Below, in pieces: positions 41,609 to 54,043 of a DNA stretch of 64,000 bases (the stretch's first letter is position 1; each line of letters begins with the position of its first letter). A program made the position numbers and the translations under genes. Origin of the DNA: Amyelois transitella (taxonomy: Eukaryota; Arthropoda; Insecta; Lepidoptera; Pyralidae); assembly GCF_032362555.1 (NCBI RefSeq), contig NC_083523.1, positions 9,337,501 through 9,401,500 of the forward strand, written 5' to 3'. Below the pieces are notes generated by a model. It did not search any database. It was not told the DNA's origin and worked only from the letters and a program-made list of their open reading frames with translations.

Positions 41609-41884
41609 ATACATACATACGTATACATACATACATATGGTCACGTCTATATCCCTTGCGGGGTAGACAGAGCCAACAGTCTTGAAAAGACCGAATGACC
41701 ACGTTCAGCTATTTGGCTTAATGATAGAATTGAGATCCAAATAGTGACAGGTTGCAAACCCATCGCCTAAAAAGGAATCCCAAGTTTGTAAGCCTTTCCC
41801 TTAGTCACCTTTTACGACATCCATGGGTAAGAGATGGAGTTGTCCTATTCTTTTTTGTATTGGTGCCGGGAACCACACGGCACT
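41609..41884 (-). repeat. SINE-B copy just beyond Syx7 stop
   Basis: Full length, reversed (sense to Syx7), 32 bases past the Syx7 stop codon, so part of its 3' UTR. Confidence 0.88.
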
Positions 41885-41916
41885 AGACCTGTATGTATGT
41901 ATGTATGTCATTTCAT

Positions 41917-44900
41917 CTATCTGAAAGTCCTAACGATCCACACGACGAAAATTATAGCTATAATGACGGCAATAATGATCAGTATAAACATCTTCCGCCT
42001 GTATCTGCGCTGATACTCGGCCGCTTTGGCCAACTCGTCCGCGCCGGACTCCACACCCGCCGCCGCAGAGGAGATGTGACTCTCGACGGTGTCTGGAAAT
42101 TGTACATACATACACGGTCACGTCTATATCCCTTGCGGGGTAGACAAGAGCCAAAGTCTTGCAAAGACTAAATGGCCACGTTCCAAGCTATTTGGCTTAA
42201 TGATAAAATTGAGACATACATACATATAGTCTATATCCCTTGCGGGGTAGACGGAGCCAATAGTCTTGAAAATACTGAATGGCCACGTTCCAAGCTATTT
42301 GGCTTAATGATAGAATTGAGACATACATACATATAGTCTATATCCCTTGCGGGGTAGACGGAGCCAACAGTCTTGAAAGACCGATCGGTCAGTTTCAGCC
42401 GTTTGGCTTAATGATAGAATTATTATTTTACTATCCATATTAATCCCAAGTTCATAAGCCTATCCCTTAGCCGCCTTTTACGACATCCATCAACGAGATA
42501 GTGGTCCAATTCTTTTATTTTATTGGTGCTAGGAATCACATGGAACGACAAATTGTACATACATTTATATAGTGACGTCTATATTCCTTGCGGGGTAGAC
42601 GGAACCAACAGTCTTGAATTGACTCAAAGCCTACATTCAGTTGTGGGTTTTAATGCAGAAATTAAAATTCAAACAGTGACAGGTCGCTAGTCCAACGCCT
42701 AAAAGAATCTTTTCGTAACAAATACATACATACATATAGTCACGTCTATATCCCTTGCGGGGTAGACGGAGTCCATAGCCTTGGAAATACTGATAGGCCA
42801 CATTAACTGTAAGACGTAATTATAGAATTGAAATTCAAACACTGACTGGTCGCTAGCCCATCGCCTAAAAGAATTTTTACTTAACAAATACACAATATAT
42901 AAATAAAATAAATATATAGGTACGGGACAAATTACACAGATTGAGTTAGCATCGAAGTAAGTTCGAAACTTGTGTTACGAGAAACTAACTCAACGATACT
43001 ATGTTTTATAAAAAAAAAATACATCCAAGACGCAGGTCAATCAGAGAAAGTTAGTTTCTCATCATGCCCTGACCGAGATTCAAACCCGGGACCTCCGGTG
43101 TCACAGACAAGCGCACTACCGCTGCGCCACAGAGGCCGTCAAATATTTTTTTGTTATTTATTTATGTATTACTAGCGACCCGCCCCGGCTTCGCACGGTT
43201 GCAAAATTATAAATGTTATTATACATAAAAACCTTCCTCTTGAATCACTCTACCTGTTACAAAAAACCGCATCAAAATCCGTTGCGTAATTTTAAAGATT
43301 TAAGCATACAGACAAACAGACTGAAATAGCGACTTTGTTTTATACTATGTAGTGATATAAAATATGACCTCACCGACAATCTGACCCTGTTCGCTGACCA
43401 TCTCGGCAAGGTCCTGCATTATCTGTGCCACATCCAGCACATCTGCCTCAATCTTGTTCATATATGCTTCTCTCTCTATCAACATGCTCGTCTCGAACTC
43501 TACCAAACGGGCCTGCAAAATAGATATATGATATATATTAGCTGTGCCCGCGACTCCGTCCGTGTGGAATAGTTATTTTGGGCATCATTGAAGCCTGCAA
43601 GGGTGAATAATTTTCCCCGTTTTTTTTTTCACATTTTCCATTACTTCTTCGCTCCTAAAAGTTTGTTAAATAGCGTGATGTTATAGAAACCCTTCCTCGA
43701 TAAATGGTCTATTCAACACAAAAAGAATTTTTCAATTCGAACCTGTAGTTTTTGAGATTGGCTCGCTCGCTCAAACAAACAAACACACTCTTCAGCTTTA
43801 TAATATTAGTATAATATATACGGGACAAATTACACTGATCGAGTTAGCCTCGAAGTAAGTTCGAGACTTGTGTTACGAGATACTAACTCAACGATACTAT
43901 ATTATATAATAAATACTTATATAGATATACATCCAAGACCCAGGCCAATCGGAGAAAGTTCGTTTCTCGTCATGCCCTGACCGGGATTCGAACCCGGGAC
44001 CCCCGGTGTCACAGACAAGCGCACTACCGCTGCGCCACAGAGTCCGTCACGAGTATAGATGTTAGTTGGGACACAAAAGATCTCTGGAGCAGAGATTCAC
44101 AGACCTGCGCCTGCTGATTGTCCACGAGCGCCGCCTCCTCGTCGGCGGGCGGGTCGTGTGGCGCGGCGCTGCGCACGCGCGGCGGCCGCGGCATGTGCGC
44201 CGCCATCTTCTCCGATATTTGCTGACAATCAGAGTGTTTATAAACTAGCGGTTCACTCGCGAATTTACACCTGGCGAACTCTATTATTTATGAACAAAAC
44301 TTTGGGTATCTCAAAAACAAGTTAATAGTCGTTTTTGTTTTACCTGCACCAATAAAAAAAGAGAACGGATGGTCCCATTCTCTTTTTTAATTGGCCTCAG
44401 TCTCGTCTCATGGATGTCGTTAAGGCGACTAAGGGATAGGTTTACAAACTTGGAATTCTTTTTTAGGCGACGGACTAACAACGTGTTACTATTTCAATCT
44501 CAATTCTACCATGAGGCCAAACAACAGAACATAGCCCTTCAGTAGGTATTTTCAATTAGCTTTGTCTACCCCGCAAGGGATATAGACGTAATTATAATGT
44601 AAGCATAATTACCTTCCGTTGGGCGAAGACTAAATTTTCACCTACTCTTCTTTTTGTTTTATATTAATTTATAATAACAAGTAGTAAGGAAGTATGCAGT
44701 GATCGTAGCAAATGGAAAGAGGTAGTCTCTGCCTACCCCTCCAGGAAATAGGCGTGATTTTATGTATGTATTCCTTCGCTTCATCCGCATTCATAACTCT
44801 CCTCATACAAGCTCGGCGGCTTCGTTTTATGTACGAGTATGTATATATTATATTGTGTGCTAATACTAGAAAAGAGTTTATAATCTACATATATATTATA

Positions 44901-46200
44901 TCACTGAATGTTTTGTCATCGATCAATCGTATTCAGCAGCCAATGAAAAAAGCAAGCGTAAGGTAGAGCTTCTCACAACTGGCGAGAATGTCTCATTGTA
45001 ATCTACATATTAATTTATACCACTGATGAAACTTACCTTTTGCACGGCAGTGTAATTAGCCAAGGAGTCTCTGAAGGCCTGCGTGAGCCTCTCCACCTGC
45101 AGCTTCTGCGGCTTGTCCCCGCGCCGCGCCACCACGCCCAGCCGCTGGATGTCGCGGGCGGTCGCTGACACAGAGGCGTTGACGCTTTGTTGGCTCTCGT
45201 GGCTGGAAATTTCCATCACAGATTACGAGACAAGCCATAATTAGAACTGTATTTGCTTGCTGTGTGATGTGTCTGTGAATTCATATAAGAAAGATGTAGG
45301 CTCTGCCTACCTCTCCGGGAAAGAGGCGTGATTTTATGTATGTATGTAACAATCTTCTTCCCAAAACATGTGTTTAACTACCTATTCTACCAAAACCATA
45401 TACACATATCAATTCAATTATAATCATACTTACAGCTGAACAAAACTCTTGGCTCTGTCTACCCCGCAAGGGGTATAGACGTGATCATAAGTATGTATGT
45501 GTTATATGTATATTAGTTGAGAATGAGATAGTAGTAATACTCGTATAGTATATTATTAAATCCAATAATTAAAATCTGAAGATACTTTTTATCCCAGTAA
45601 AAACTATAATTCCCCTGGGATTTGTGAAAAACCTGTATTAACTTCACTACCTAACTAGTTTAAAAAATTTATATTTTATTACCTAACTAGTTTAAAACAT
45701 TCCTTATGACAGGAACAGGACACATACATATATATTTCATGTTTACAAATATTCCCCAGAACATACTGTAAAGAAATCACTTCAACCTGAAAATGTGTGT
45801 ATTAGCCACTTATCAGTAATTGATTGCGTTTTGAAAATGTACAAGGCATTATTTGAGCTTGCGTGAACCACCTTAGGCCTCATCTTGCACCAGGCAGATT
45901 GCTGTCAAACACACTCAAATAATTATTTAAAAAAAAAAACACAATATTTGCTTGTAAAAAGAAACAATTAACTTACATTTTGTCCCTCAGCTGCACACTA
46001 TCATTCGGCCCTCCTATTTGCTTATTCATCTTCTCCAAACTCCGGAGCCCCGCATTAATGGTGGTGACATTCCCCGCTATACTCTCAGTGAGGTTGTACA
46101 ACTCCGTAGGACTGAAGTCAACAAATCCAACGGCGGGTACGACAGCAGATGTGGAGCCATAATCCTGGCTTGAACCGCTTATTGGATCTTTTTCTGACAT
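41917..46200 (-). CDS. Syx7: Syntaxin 7/12-type Qa-SNARE, 5 coding exons
   Basis: Exons on the minus strand: 45977-46200, 45037-45202, 44105-44221, 43374-43512, 41917-42092; phases close and give 273 residues (human STX12 is 276, STX7 261). N-terminal half: short Ser-rich leader, then Habc-type helices (TELYNLTESIAGNVTTINAG, LTQAFRDSLANYTAVQ). Exon 3 encodes a Pro/Ala/Arg-rich linker. SNARE motif about 181-241 (IEREAYMNKIEADVLDVAQI ... MVSEQGQIVDTVESHI) with zero-layer Gln at about Q211. Tail anchor 250-269 (MFILIIIAVIIAIIFVVWIV), followed by RTFR. The family drives early/late endosome fusion; the fly orthologue is avalanche. A possible 5' UTR acceptor (TTATTCCAG) sits 7 bases before the ATG. 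Introns 3 and 4 are full of repeats; a Helitron ends 25 bases upstream of the exon 4 acceptor. Confidence 0.94.
42104..42885 (-). repeat. Cluster of five truncated SINE-B copies, Syx7 intron 4
   Basis: Reversed copies beginning at about 42104, 42213, 42321, 42556 and 42722, each starting with a CATA-type tail. The first two keep ~110 bases; the third keeps more of the head side. All are sense to Syx7. Confidence 0.85.
42898..43140 (-). repeat. SINE-A copy, Syx7 intron 4
   Basis: Full length, reversed; box B complement altered to GATTCAAACC. Confidence 0.87.
43170..43366 (-). mobile_element. CTAG-type repeat, Syx7 intron 4
   Basis: CTAGCGACCCGCCCCGGCTT start; same family as 27710-27893. It ends 7 bases from the exon 4 donor side. 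Confidence 0.6.
43538..43812 (-). mobile_element. Non-autonomous Helitron, Syx7 intron 3
   Basis: TTAGCTGTGCCCGCGACTCC start with hairpin; AATATTAGTATA end. Confidence 0.8.
43813..44048 (-). repeat. SINE-A copy, Syx7 intron 3
   Basis: Full length, reversed, directly joined to the Helitron end; head ends 56 bases from the exon 3 donor. Confidence 0.88.
44340..44602 (+). repeat. SINE-B copy, Syx7 intron 2
   Basis: Diverged, with a small local inversion at the head (GAGAACGGATGGTCCCATTC region). Confidence 0.75.
44685..44830. mobile_element. Opposed RTE 3' end fragments
   Basis: 44690-44768 plus-strand RTE end meets 44770-44825 minus-strand RTE sequence (TTCCTTCGCTTCATCCGCAT). Confidence 0.7.
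45290..45502 (+). mobile_element. RTE tail and SINE-B tail, Syx7 intron 1
   Basis: 45290-45350 is an RTE 3' end; 45435-45502 a SINE-B 3' end, both with TATG-type tails. Confidence 0.75.
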
Positions 46201-47160
46201 CTTGAAACTGGAATAAAGTTTTTTTTTTAATTGATCAACTGTTATGAGACCATGACACTGTATTATAAAACAAGATTAAATATCTTAACAATTTTATGAA
46301 GAAAGAAGAAGTTTCTTAAGAAAAAAGTTAATAATTCCTAAAATTAAAATTATTAAGTGTTGTTTGTAATGTCCCTTAATAATGAATAAGTGGAAGGTAG
46401 ATGTGTCTTTTAAATGAGTACTATAAAAATTATAATTTTTAGTTAATTAAAGTTTCTGATAGAAATATTCTAATAGAAAAAAGGCAATCTTCTGCAAGAT
46501 TTCAATCTGATCAGATCTGTGGATTACTTACAAAATATTTATTTTTGATAAAATAGATTACTTTTTGCGTAAACAGATTAAATTGAGAAAGCACCAAAAA
46601 TCTGTAGGAGAGTTTTACAAGAACTTATTTTGACAAAGTTAAATAACACTGTTTGTTTGTTTATCATTACTGAAAACTTGGTGATTCATGCTTTTCATGT
46701 CTTTGTCATGGAAAATTAAAACAAAAGGCAAAACTTTTAGCAAGTTGATAATTAAAATGCATACCTTAGAACGATATTAAAAAACTTCTTAGGACGTTTT
46801 TTACGTTTATGATTTACGTCGTAGATGAGGAAAGTATAATATTTATTTACATTTGCCAACAAAAATACTACAAGTGCTGATAGCAAGAAGGAATTTGTCG
46901 AATTACGTTCCTCGAATAATAAGGAACAGGTTACAAGTAGTGGGCCAGATAAACCGGATAGTTGAATAACTTTACCTTTTAGATGCAACGTAATATGTTT
47001 ACGTACAACGTTATATCAGGTTTTATTCACTTTTGTAAGAAACACAAGTCGAGACTTGGTTGGAGATTTTGACTGACAGAAGAAATGACGTTTTTATATT
47101 TGTACATCCATTGACATTTGCTATAATTCAATGTCATGAGATCAGCTGTCGCATGGAAAG
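46201..47160 (-). promoter_or_regulatory. Syx7 upstream region
   Basis: AT-rich without recognisable repeats. 46970-46990 reads, on the minus strand, as AAAAGGTAAAG, a possible 5' UTR exon donor. TTGACA is at 47111-47116 and ATGTCA at 47131-47136, similar to the other promoter regions of the window. Confidence 0.35.
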
Positions 47161-48268
47161 TTTATTTTCTGAATTAATGATATGAAAATTATAAAGAAAA
47201 CATATCGAAAATAGCATTATGTAGGTAAATAATCAACATGGTATATTTAAACTAAATATGTCTTAATTGTAATAAAATTCATGTTCCTAGTTCTGAACTT
47301 TGTTTGACTGCTGGATAGCATAGGAAATACTTTATCAAAATCATGATAGATGTCGCTATGACAGTTCTTTTTCGTTTTATCCCCCGAAAGAACTGTTGGG
47401 TACTAGTAGTGTGTTATGTTTGTCTGACAATGTATCCAGCGGACATGTCGGACTACGTTCTATCTTCCAACCACCTTGATTGACAGTGATATTTAATTAC
47501 TAATAAAACCTACACTTATAACGATTTTAATGCCTAGGTATTCCAATGAAAGCAGATTCAAAAACTAAAAACCATAAGGTGGTATTTTTTTTAATATTGA
47601 AAAATTGGTTCAGTCATTTTTGACTTATAAAGGTGTATACTTATTACACGACATAAGTACGAACCTAGTTTTGTATACATACTTATAAGACCAATAATTA
47701 TTGGTGACCAAGAGAGCAAGATTTTTTTTAATGCATATTCTTGCACATAGTCACCTACGGTGGTATTTTCTGTGAAATTCTCTCGCCAGGACGCATAAAG
47801 TAGCGAAATAGAGTTAAGTATTCCCGCGCTGGGGCGATGCGAAAGGAATGGATAATTACACATATTTTTCGTTATTCTGTATCCAAGAAAAAACGTAAGT
47901 ACTTTTATGTTGTCAGTTGCTTGCTTTCTTATGCAGATCCTGAATATGAATAAACTTTTTTTTTCTTTTAAAATGGGCTACAGTTACAAGTCATAGGTAT
48001 AAATTTAGTATCTCTGAAATGCCGTGGTCTTTGTGACTATAAAAATAAAAATGCCTTGTAAAAATGTAAATAAATTGTAATTAAGTAAATGTAATTGTGT
48101 ACGCGATTTATGTTTCATGTTACCCGACTGCGAAAGAAGCAGGTGTAATGTCAACATCATCTCCATTTGCGTGTATTTTATGTTCTCAAGTTATGGGTAG
48201 GTAGGTATGTAATGTTGCTTTAGAACTTTGGCTTTGGGTCCGCTAAGCAAAGCCAGATGATTTTTTTA
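47161..48268. other. Intergenic, nothing recognised
   Basis: AT-rich single-copy-looking sequence without a supported ORF. Confidence 0.4.
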
Positions 48269-48502
48269 TATAGAGCCCTCATACATACATACATACATAA
48301 AATCACGCCTCTTTCCCGGAGGGGTAGGCAGAGACTACCTCTTTCCAATTGCCACGATCTCTGCATATTTCCTTTGCTTCATCCACGGGTACTTTCGACC
48401 TGACCCTTTACCAGGACGTCCTTAATTTGATCAAGATACGTTCGTCTAGGTCTTCCCACTCCGACCTTTCCCTCCACACCCTCCATGTATAGAGCCCTCA
48501 TA
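48269..48502 (-). mobile_element. RTE LINE 3' fragment with internal deletion
   Basis: Flanked by a 15-bp target duplication TATAGAGCCCTCATA (48269-48283 and 48488-48502). About 35 bases that encode [12 protein letters not shown] in other copies are missing near 48385. Confidence 0.9.
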
Positions 48503-48539
48503 GAGCCATAAATATTACCTATATATTGTGTTCTGTGTT

Positions 48540-48720
48540 TAGAATAGAACCACTCCATTATAAATAACACTTGAGATTCCTCTTGCAGGCGATGCGCTAG
48601 CAACCTGTCACTATTTGAATCTCAATACAGCTGAACGCGGCCCTTCGTGGTCGTGTTGGGGCTGTCCACCCCGCAAGGGATATAGACGTGACGTGTCGAC
48701 GTGATATATGTATGTATTTT
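48540..48720 (+). repeat. SINE-B copy, 5'-damaged
   Basis: GAATAGAACCACTCC start; internal gap; TATGTATG tail. Confidence 0.75.
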
Positions 48721-48787
48721 GTGGCGGTCTCTCGTCTTACTTCCACAACTTAAATGTTAAACCAAAATGACGCATGATGGATTTACT

Positions 48788-49033
48788 TTACATACATACA
48801 TACGATCACATCTATATCCCTTGCGGGGTAGACAGAGCAAACCGTCTTGAAGACTGATAGGCCACGTTCAGCTGTTTGGCTTAATGATAGAATTGAGATT
48901 CAAATAGTGACAGGTTGCTAGCCCATCGCCTAAAAGAAGAATCCCAAGTTTATAAGCCTATCCCTTAGTCGCATTTTACGACATCCACGGGAACGAGATG
49001 GAGTGGTTCTATTCTTTTTTTATTGGTACCACA
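48788..49033 (-). repeat. SINE-B copy
   Basis: Nearly full length; last head bases lost. Confidence 0.87.
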
Positions 49034-49249
49034 CGATTTACTTTCATTGTTTATTTAGCTTTTATCGACGTCCACGGAAAGATTTCTGGATCTTAAAAGG
49101 GACAAATGTTTCGTAAAATTAGAGCTTCAACGGTTGAACTTTATATTAAAAGGGTATAAAACGCATAAATCGTACCCGTCTTTTGCGATCGGTCAACAAG
49201 ATCATAACAGTAAGTTCACACTCCATTCGTCAGTAACCACGGACAATGG

Positions 49250-49500
49250 CATACATACATACATATGGTCACGTCTATATCCCTTGCGGGGTAGACAGAG
49301 TCAATAGTCTTGAAAAGACTGAATGGCCACGTTCAGTTATTTGGCTTAATGATAGAATTGAGATTCAAAGAGTGACAGCCCGTCGCCTAAAAGAAGAATC
49401 CCAAGTTTATAAGCCTATCCCTTAGTCGCCTTTAACGACATCCACGGGAACGAGATGGAGTGGTCCTATTCTTTTTTGTATTGGTGCCGGGAACCACACG
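49250..49500 (-). repeat. SINE-B copy with apparent target duplication
   Basis: Preceded by CGGACAATGG (49239-49248) and followed by CGGACAATGG (49499-49508), a likely 10-bp target duplication. Confidence 0.88.
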
Positions 49501-49657
49501 GACAATGGCGCCGTATATTTTTACAAGTAATAACCATCAATGTAAGCGGTTTCCTGTTTTAACGCAATCAAAGGGATTTTCTCAATTAGTGTGTTTGTTT
49601 TCGTAATTTAGTTGGGAGTTAATTTAAGTCTTAGTTGCGTAAACCACTTTTCTATTT

Positions 49658-49910
49658 GACGATGGCCTCTGTGGCGCAGCGGTAGTGCGCTTGTCTGCTG
49701 CACCGGCGGTCCCGGGTTCGAATCCCGGTCAGGGCATGATTAGAAAAGAACTTTCTCTGATTGGCCTGGGTCTTGGATGTTTATCTATATAAGTATTTCT
49801 TATAAAATATAGTATCGTTGAGTTAGTATCTCGTAACACAAGTCTCGAACTTACTTCGAGGCTAACTCAATCTGAGTAATTTGTCCCGTATATATTTATT
49901 TATTTATTAT
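49658..49910 (+). repeat. SINE-A copy
   Basis: Full length with intact TGGCGCAGCGGTAGTGCGC and GGTTCGAATCC. Confidence 0.9.
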
Positions 49911-49985
49911 TTGAGTCTTTGGCTGCGTGAATGATAGACGAAAATCAGTGTAGATTGCTTCTTATTATATCCATGCTAATATGAC

Positions 49986-50205
49986 AACATACATACATAT
50001 AATCACGTCTTTATCCCTTGCGGGGTAGACAATATTAACAGTCTCGAAAAGAACGAAAGGCCGCGTTCAGTTATAAGTATGGCATAATGATAGAATTGAG
50101 ATTCAAAAAGTGATAGGTTACTAGCCCATCGCTAACAAGAAGGGTCCCAAGTTTATTAGCCTTTCCCTTAATCGCTCTTTACGACATCCATGGTCCAATT
50201 CTGAA
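49986..50205 (-). repeat. SINE-B copy, diverged
   Basis: Reversed copy lacking the head. Confidence 0.8.
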
Positions 50206-51250
50206 GTACGTAAGGGGAAAGGTAAGTAACTTTTTTTTTATTGTTTGTTTTCCACTCATGGTGGAATTGTTTTTTAACTGTCAATTTCGCATAAAGAGAG
50301 TTATGAATGTGGTTGAAGCGAAAAAAGTATGCATCCAGAACTAAAGCATTGTCAATTTGAAACTACGTTGCTACCGCTGGGAATCAAACTCAAGAGACTG
50401 GCTTAACAAGTTCAACCACTACTTCGCTGGAGCAGTAGACTTAACCTCAGGAGTGAATTTTATTAATTTAATACCACAATACATTTGTCAAACGCGTGAC
50501 TCACTTGCCATTATAATTAATTAAGTATCTGCGCATGCGCATGCGGCGAGGAATCCACAATTTATGGCAACACCGTGCGACCGAGCGACGACAGGAGAGA
50601 ATTATAGTGCTATTTATGACGCGGGGGTAATAATGAGCTTGGTACATCAAGAAAGGGTTAGGAAAGTCGCGGGATTAAATATAGTATACTATATAGTTGC
50701 AAGCTGCTTCATCTGCATAGCTTTAGAACGCGTCAAAACTTTCTCATAGAAATATGAATAACTTTTTAAAAAATAGAACCGCCTCCAATCGATAACCTTC
50801 TTTTTGAAGTCGGTTAAATTTCCAAAGCCTACTCCTAAGTGTTACAAACACTTTCTTGAAAACCACATCAAAATCGGTTCAGTGAAAGGCAAAATAATCG
50901 CGGACAAAATAATACGTAGACACATACATACCTATACACTACACTCATAATACACCTTATTCTTGAAGGCGGTTAAAAACGCGTCGAATAAGTACCTACG
51001 TATATGTATTTTATTTTATTAGTTTCATGGAAATACGTATAGAAGTTTTTGCGTGAAAGATTAACATACGCACACATATCTACTTATAAGTACTATACTT
51101 ATCCTAATAAAGAAAATTGATAAATTCAGTTCAGTTTCAACTCCAAACTAAGTAATTTTCATGTGAGCTTGTGTACTGAGTGTTCTTTAGTTTCCTCTTA
51201 CGATACGTCATTTACAGCTTGTCATGTTTCTGTTCTATCCTGTATTCGTA
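50206..51250. other. Intergenic with small relics
   Basis: A 50-base RTE relic at 50293-50335 (AGAGAGTTATGAATGTGG). 50520-50640 is less AT-rich (GCGCATGCGCATGCGGCG) and carries a 61-codon frame with no recognisable domain. Confidence 0.35.
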
Positions 51251-51254
51251 TCCT

Positions 51255-51505
51255 ACATATATGTGCCCGCAACTTCGTTCGTGTGAAATAGTTATTTTGG
51301 GCATCATTGAAGCCCTCAAGGATGATTAATTTTCCCCGTTTTTTTCACATTTTTCCATTATTTCTTTGCTTAAGCAAATAGCCTAAAGCCTTCCTCGACA
51401 AATGGTCTATTCGACGCAAAAATAATTTTTCAATTCAAACCAGTAGTTCCTGAGATTAGCGCGTTCAAACAAACAAACTCTTCAGCTTTATAATATTAGT
51501 ATCTG
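51255..51505 (-). mobile_element. Non-autonomous Helitron, decayed end
   Basis: GTGCCCGCAACTTCGTTCGT start, AATATTAGTAT end. Confidence 0.7.
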
Positions 51506-51751
51506 TAGATTACTCTGGTACGGTAAATAACTAATTGCCATTGCGGATAATTTGTCCGTAATCAACGTTTAATTTGCGGATGCTTAAATTCCTGAATTCC
51601 ACGACTTGTGCGAAGAATTTCATGAATTGCAACTTATGGCCTGATATATACTTATATGTTGTTTTGCCACATAGTAAAAGTCGCTTTCCTCAAACCTGAT
51701 CTAACGTTTCAAAATATACGAAGTAATAATTACTTTTTTTTATTAGTACCT

Positions 51752-52215
51752 ACGGTGTGGATCCCGGCACCAATAAAAAAAAAATAGGACCATTCCATCT
51801 CGTTTCCATGGATGTAGTAAAAGGCGACTAAGGGATAGGCTTATAAACTTTTGATTCTTCTTTTAGGCGATGGGCTAGCAACCTGTCAGTATTTGAATTT
51901 CAATTCTATCGTTAAGCTAAACAGCTGAACGTGGCCTATCAATCTTTTCAAGACTGTAGGCTCTGTCTACCCCACAAGGGATATAGACGTGATGATATAT
52001 ATGCATAATTACTGGAGAAAAATTGAGTAACTAATTAAGACTTGTACACATACATACACTTATTATCACGTCTACATCCCTTGCCGTGTAGACAGAGTCA
52101 ACAATATCTCAAAAACTGGAAGGCCACGTTTTGTTAGTAAGGGGTAGCTAGCCCATCACCTAAAAGAAGAATCCCGCAAGTTTATTACCCTATCCCTTAG
52201 TCGCCTTTTTTAAAA
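51752..52215. repeat. SINE-B pair (+ then -)
   Basis: 51752-52004 plus, full length; 52050-52215 minus, diverged. Confidence 0.8.
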
Positions 52216-52597
52216 GCTTGATACCACATCCATTCTTCATTCTGAATCCAATTTAGCAGGAAACTGACACTGTTTCCTCGCCCGCGGGTTGTTTTGCTCG
52301 ACATTCAGCTATTTCTGCACACTACATAGCGTAAACCGCTTTGATATTAAAACTAGCTCGGATCTTGGTTACAAAATACAGTTGCCCAAAGGTTTTCCCT
52401 TATAATACATATTTTTAACATACACACACATATCTGTATCAAATAGCAGCGATACCCATCAACGCTACATTTTGTTCACAAATTAACAGTATAACAAATT
52501 TTGGAAAATTCACGCCAACTGAAAAACTTTAGTATTAAAAAACAAAAAAAAACATACATACCTACACATTATGACGTCTATATCTATCACGTATATT

Positions 52598-52840
52598 TTG
52601 ATGGCGTTTGTGGCGCAGCGGTAGTACGCTTGTCTGTGATACCGGAGGTCCCGGGTTCGAATCCCGGCCAGGGCATGATGAGTAAATAACTTTTTCTGAT
52701 TGGCCTGGGTCTTGGACGTTTATCTATATAAGTATTTATTATAAAATATAGGTGAGTTAGTATCTCGTAACGCAAGTCTCGAACTTACTTCGACGCTAAC
52801 TCAATCAGTGTAATTTGTCCCGTACAAATTTATTTATATC
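52598..52840 (+). repeat. SINE-A copy
   Basis: Full length with intact boxes A and B. Confidence 0.88.
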
Positions 52841-52847
52841 ACTTAGG

Positions 52848-53015
52848 TAGACAGAGTCAACAGTCTTGAAAAGATGGAGATAATGACAGGTTGCTAGCCC
52901 ATCACCTGCACGTAGAATAATAATTGCAAGTTTATTAGCCTATCCCTCAGTCGCCTTTTACGACATCAATGGGAAAGAGACGGAGTGGTCACATTCTTTA
53001 GTGCCGGGGACAACA
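52848..53015 (-). repeat. SINE-B copy, deleted
   Basis: Missing its middle and tail microsatellite; joined to the SINE-A tail. Confidence 0.75.
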
Positions 53016-53202
53016 TGGGAGACTTTTTAAAACTTTGACATTTACTAATCTTTTTTTTAATAACAGACTCAAATCGACTGATGAATCTTATTACTCTTAA
53101 CTGAAAAGCTACCCAATTCAGTATGGTTAAAGTTATAGGTAGGTAAGTACCTACCGATGATGTATTTTGCAATTTACGGACATGGTTCTTCTCATTTTTA
53201 CA

Positions 53203-53446
53203 TACATACATAAGGTCACGTCTATATCCCTTGTGGGGTAGACAGAGCCAACAGTCTTCAAAAGACTGATAGGCTACGTTCAGCTATTTCGCTTAATGAT
53301 AGAATTGAGAATCAAATAGTGACCCATCGCCTGAAAAAAAAAAACTTAATTTTGTAAGCCTATCCATTAGTCGCCTTTTACGACATCCATAGGAAAGATA
53401 TGGAGTGGTCCTATTCTTTTTTGAACTGGTGCCGGGAACCACACGG
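53203..53446 (-). repeat. SINE-B copy
   Basis: Nearly full length, reversed. Confidence 0.87.
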
Positions 53447-53705
53447 CATTTTTACATAAATAAAAACTGTAAGAGGTGAACAAACTGCATACCAAAATTA
53501 AATGAAGCTGTAAACATGTCGTCTAAACAGATGGCTCTTTACGGCTGTTTGTTTGTGCATTGCACACTCCAAAACTTGGGTGATCTGTAACTTAAAGTCT
53601 AAATTAACAGACACTTTCTTGTCGTGACTAATTTGTCATTTTAATCAGTGTTTTCATTCAAAATTGTAGCATTTTTGTGTCAGGTGGAAGCTAGGTTTCG
53701 ATGGT

Positions 53706-53950
53706 GTGCCGTGTGGTTCCCGGCACAAATAGAACCACTCCGTCTCTTTCCCATGGATGGCGTGAGATGCGACTAAGGTATAGGCTTTTAAACTTGGGAT
53801 TTTCTTTGAGGCGATGGGCTAGCAGCGTGTCACTATTTAAATCTCAATTCTATCATTAAGCAAAACAGCCGAATATGGCCTATCATTTTTTTCAAGATTA
53901 TTGGCTCTGTTTACCCCGCGAGGGATATAGACGTGACTATATGTAGGTAC
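53706..53950 (+). repeat. SINE-B copy
   Basis: Full span, diverged. Immediately followed by an inverted 30-base piece of the tail (53955-53982). Confidence 0.82.
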
Positions 53951-54009
53951 ATACATACAGTCACGTCTATATCCCTCGCGGGGATTCCCTCTCTTCCCAA
54001 TTCCCTCCC

Positions 54010-54043
54010 TTTGCCAATTTACATATATATGTAAATTGGCAAA
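54010..54043. repeat. Perfect 34-bp palindrome
   Basis: Centre ACATATATATGT, arms TTTGCCAATTT/AAATTGGCAAA. Followed at 54069-54094 by a second copy of the right half (ACATATGTAAATTGGCAAAG). Confidence 0.95.

Noticed and set aside
50564-50749. 61-codon ORF in the intergenic region
   Set aside because: No domain, no splice context; consistent with chance in a less AT-rich patch.
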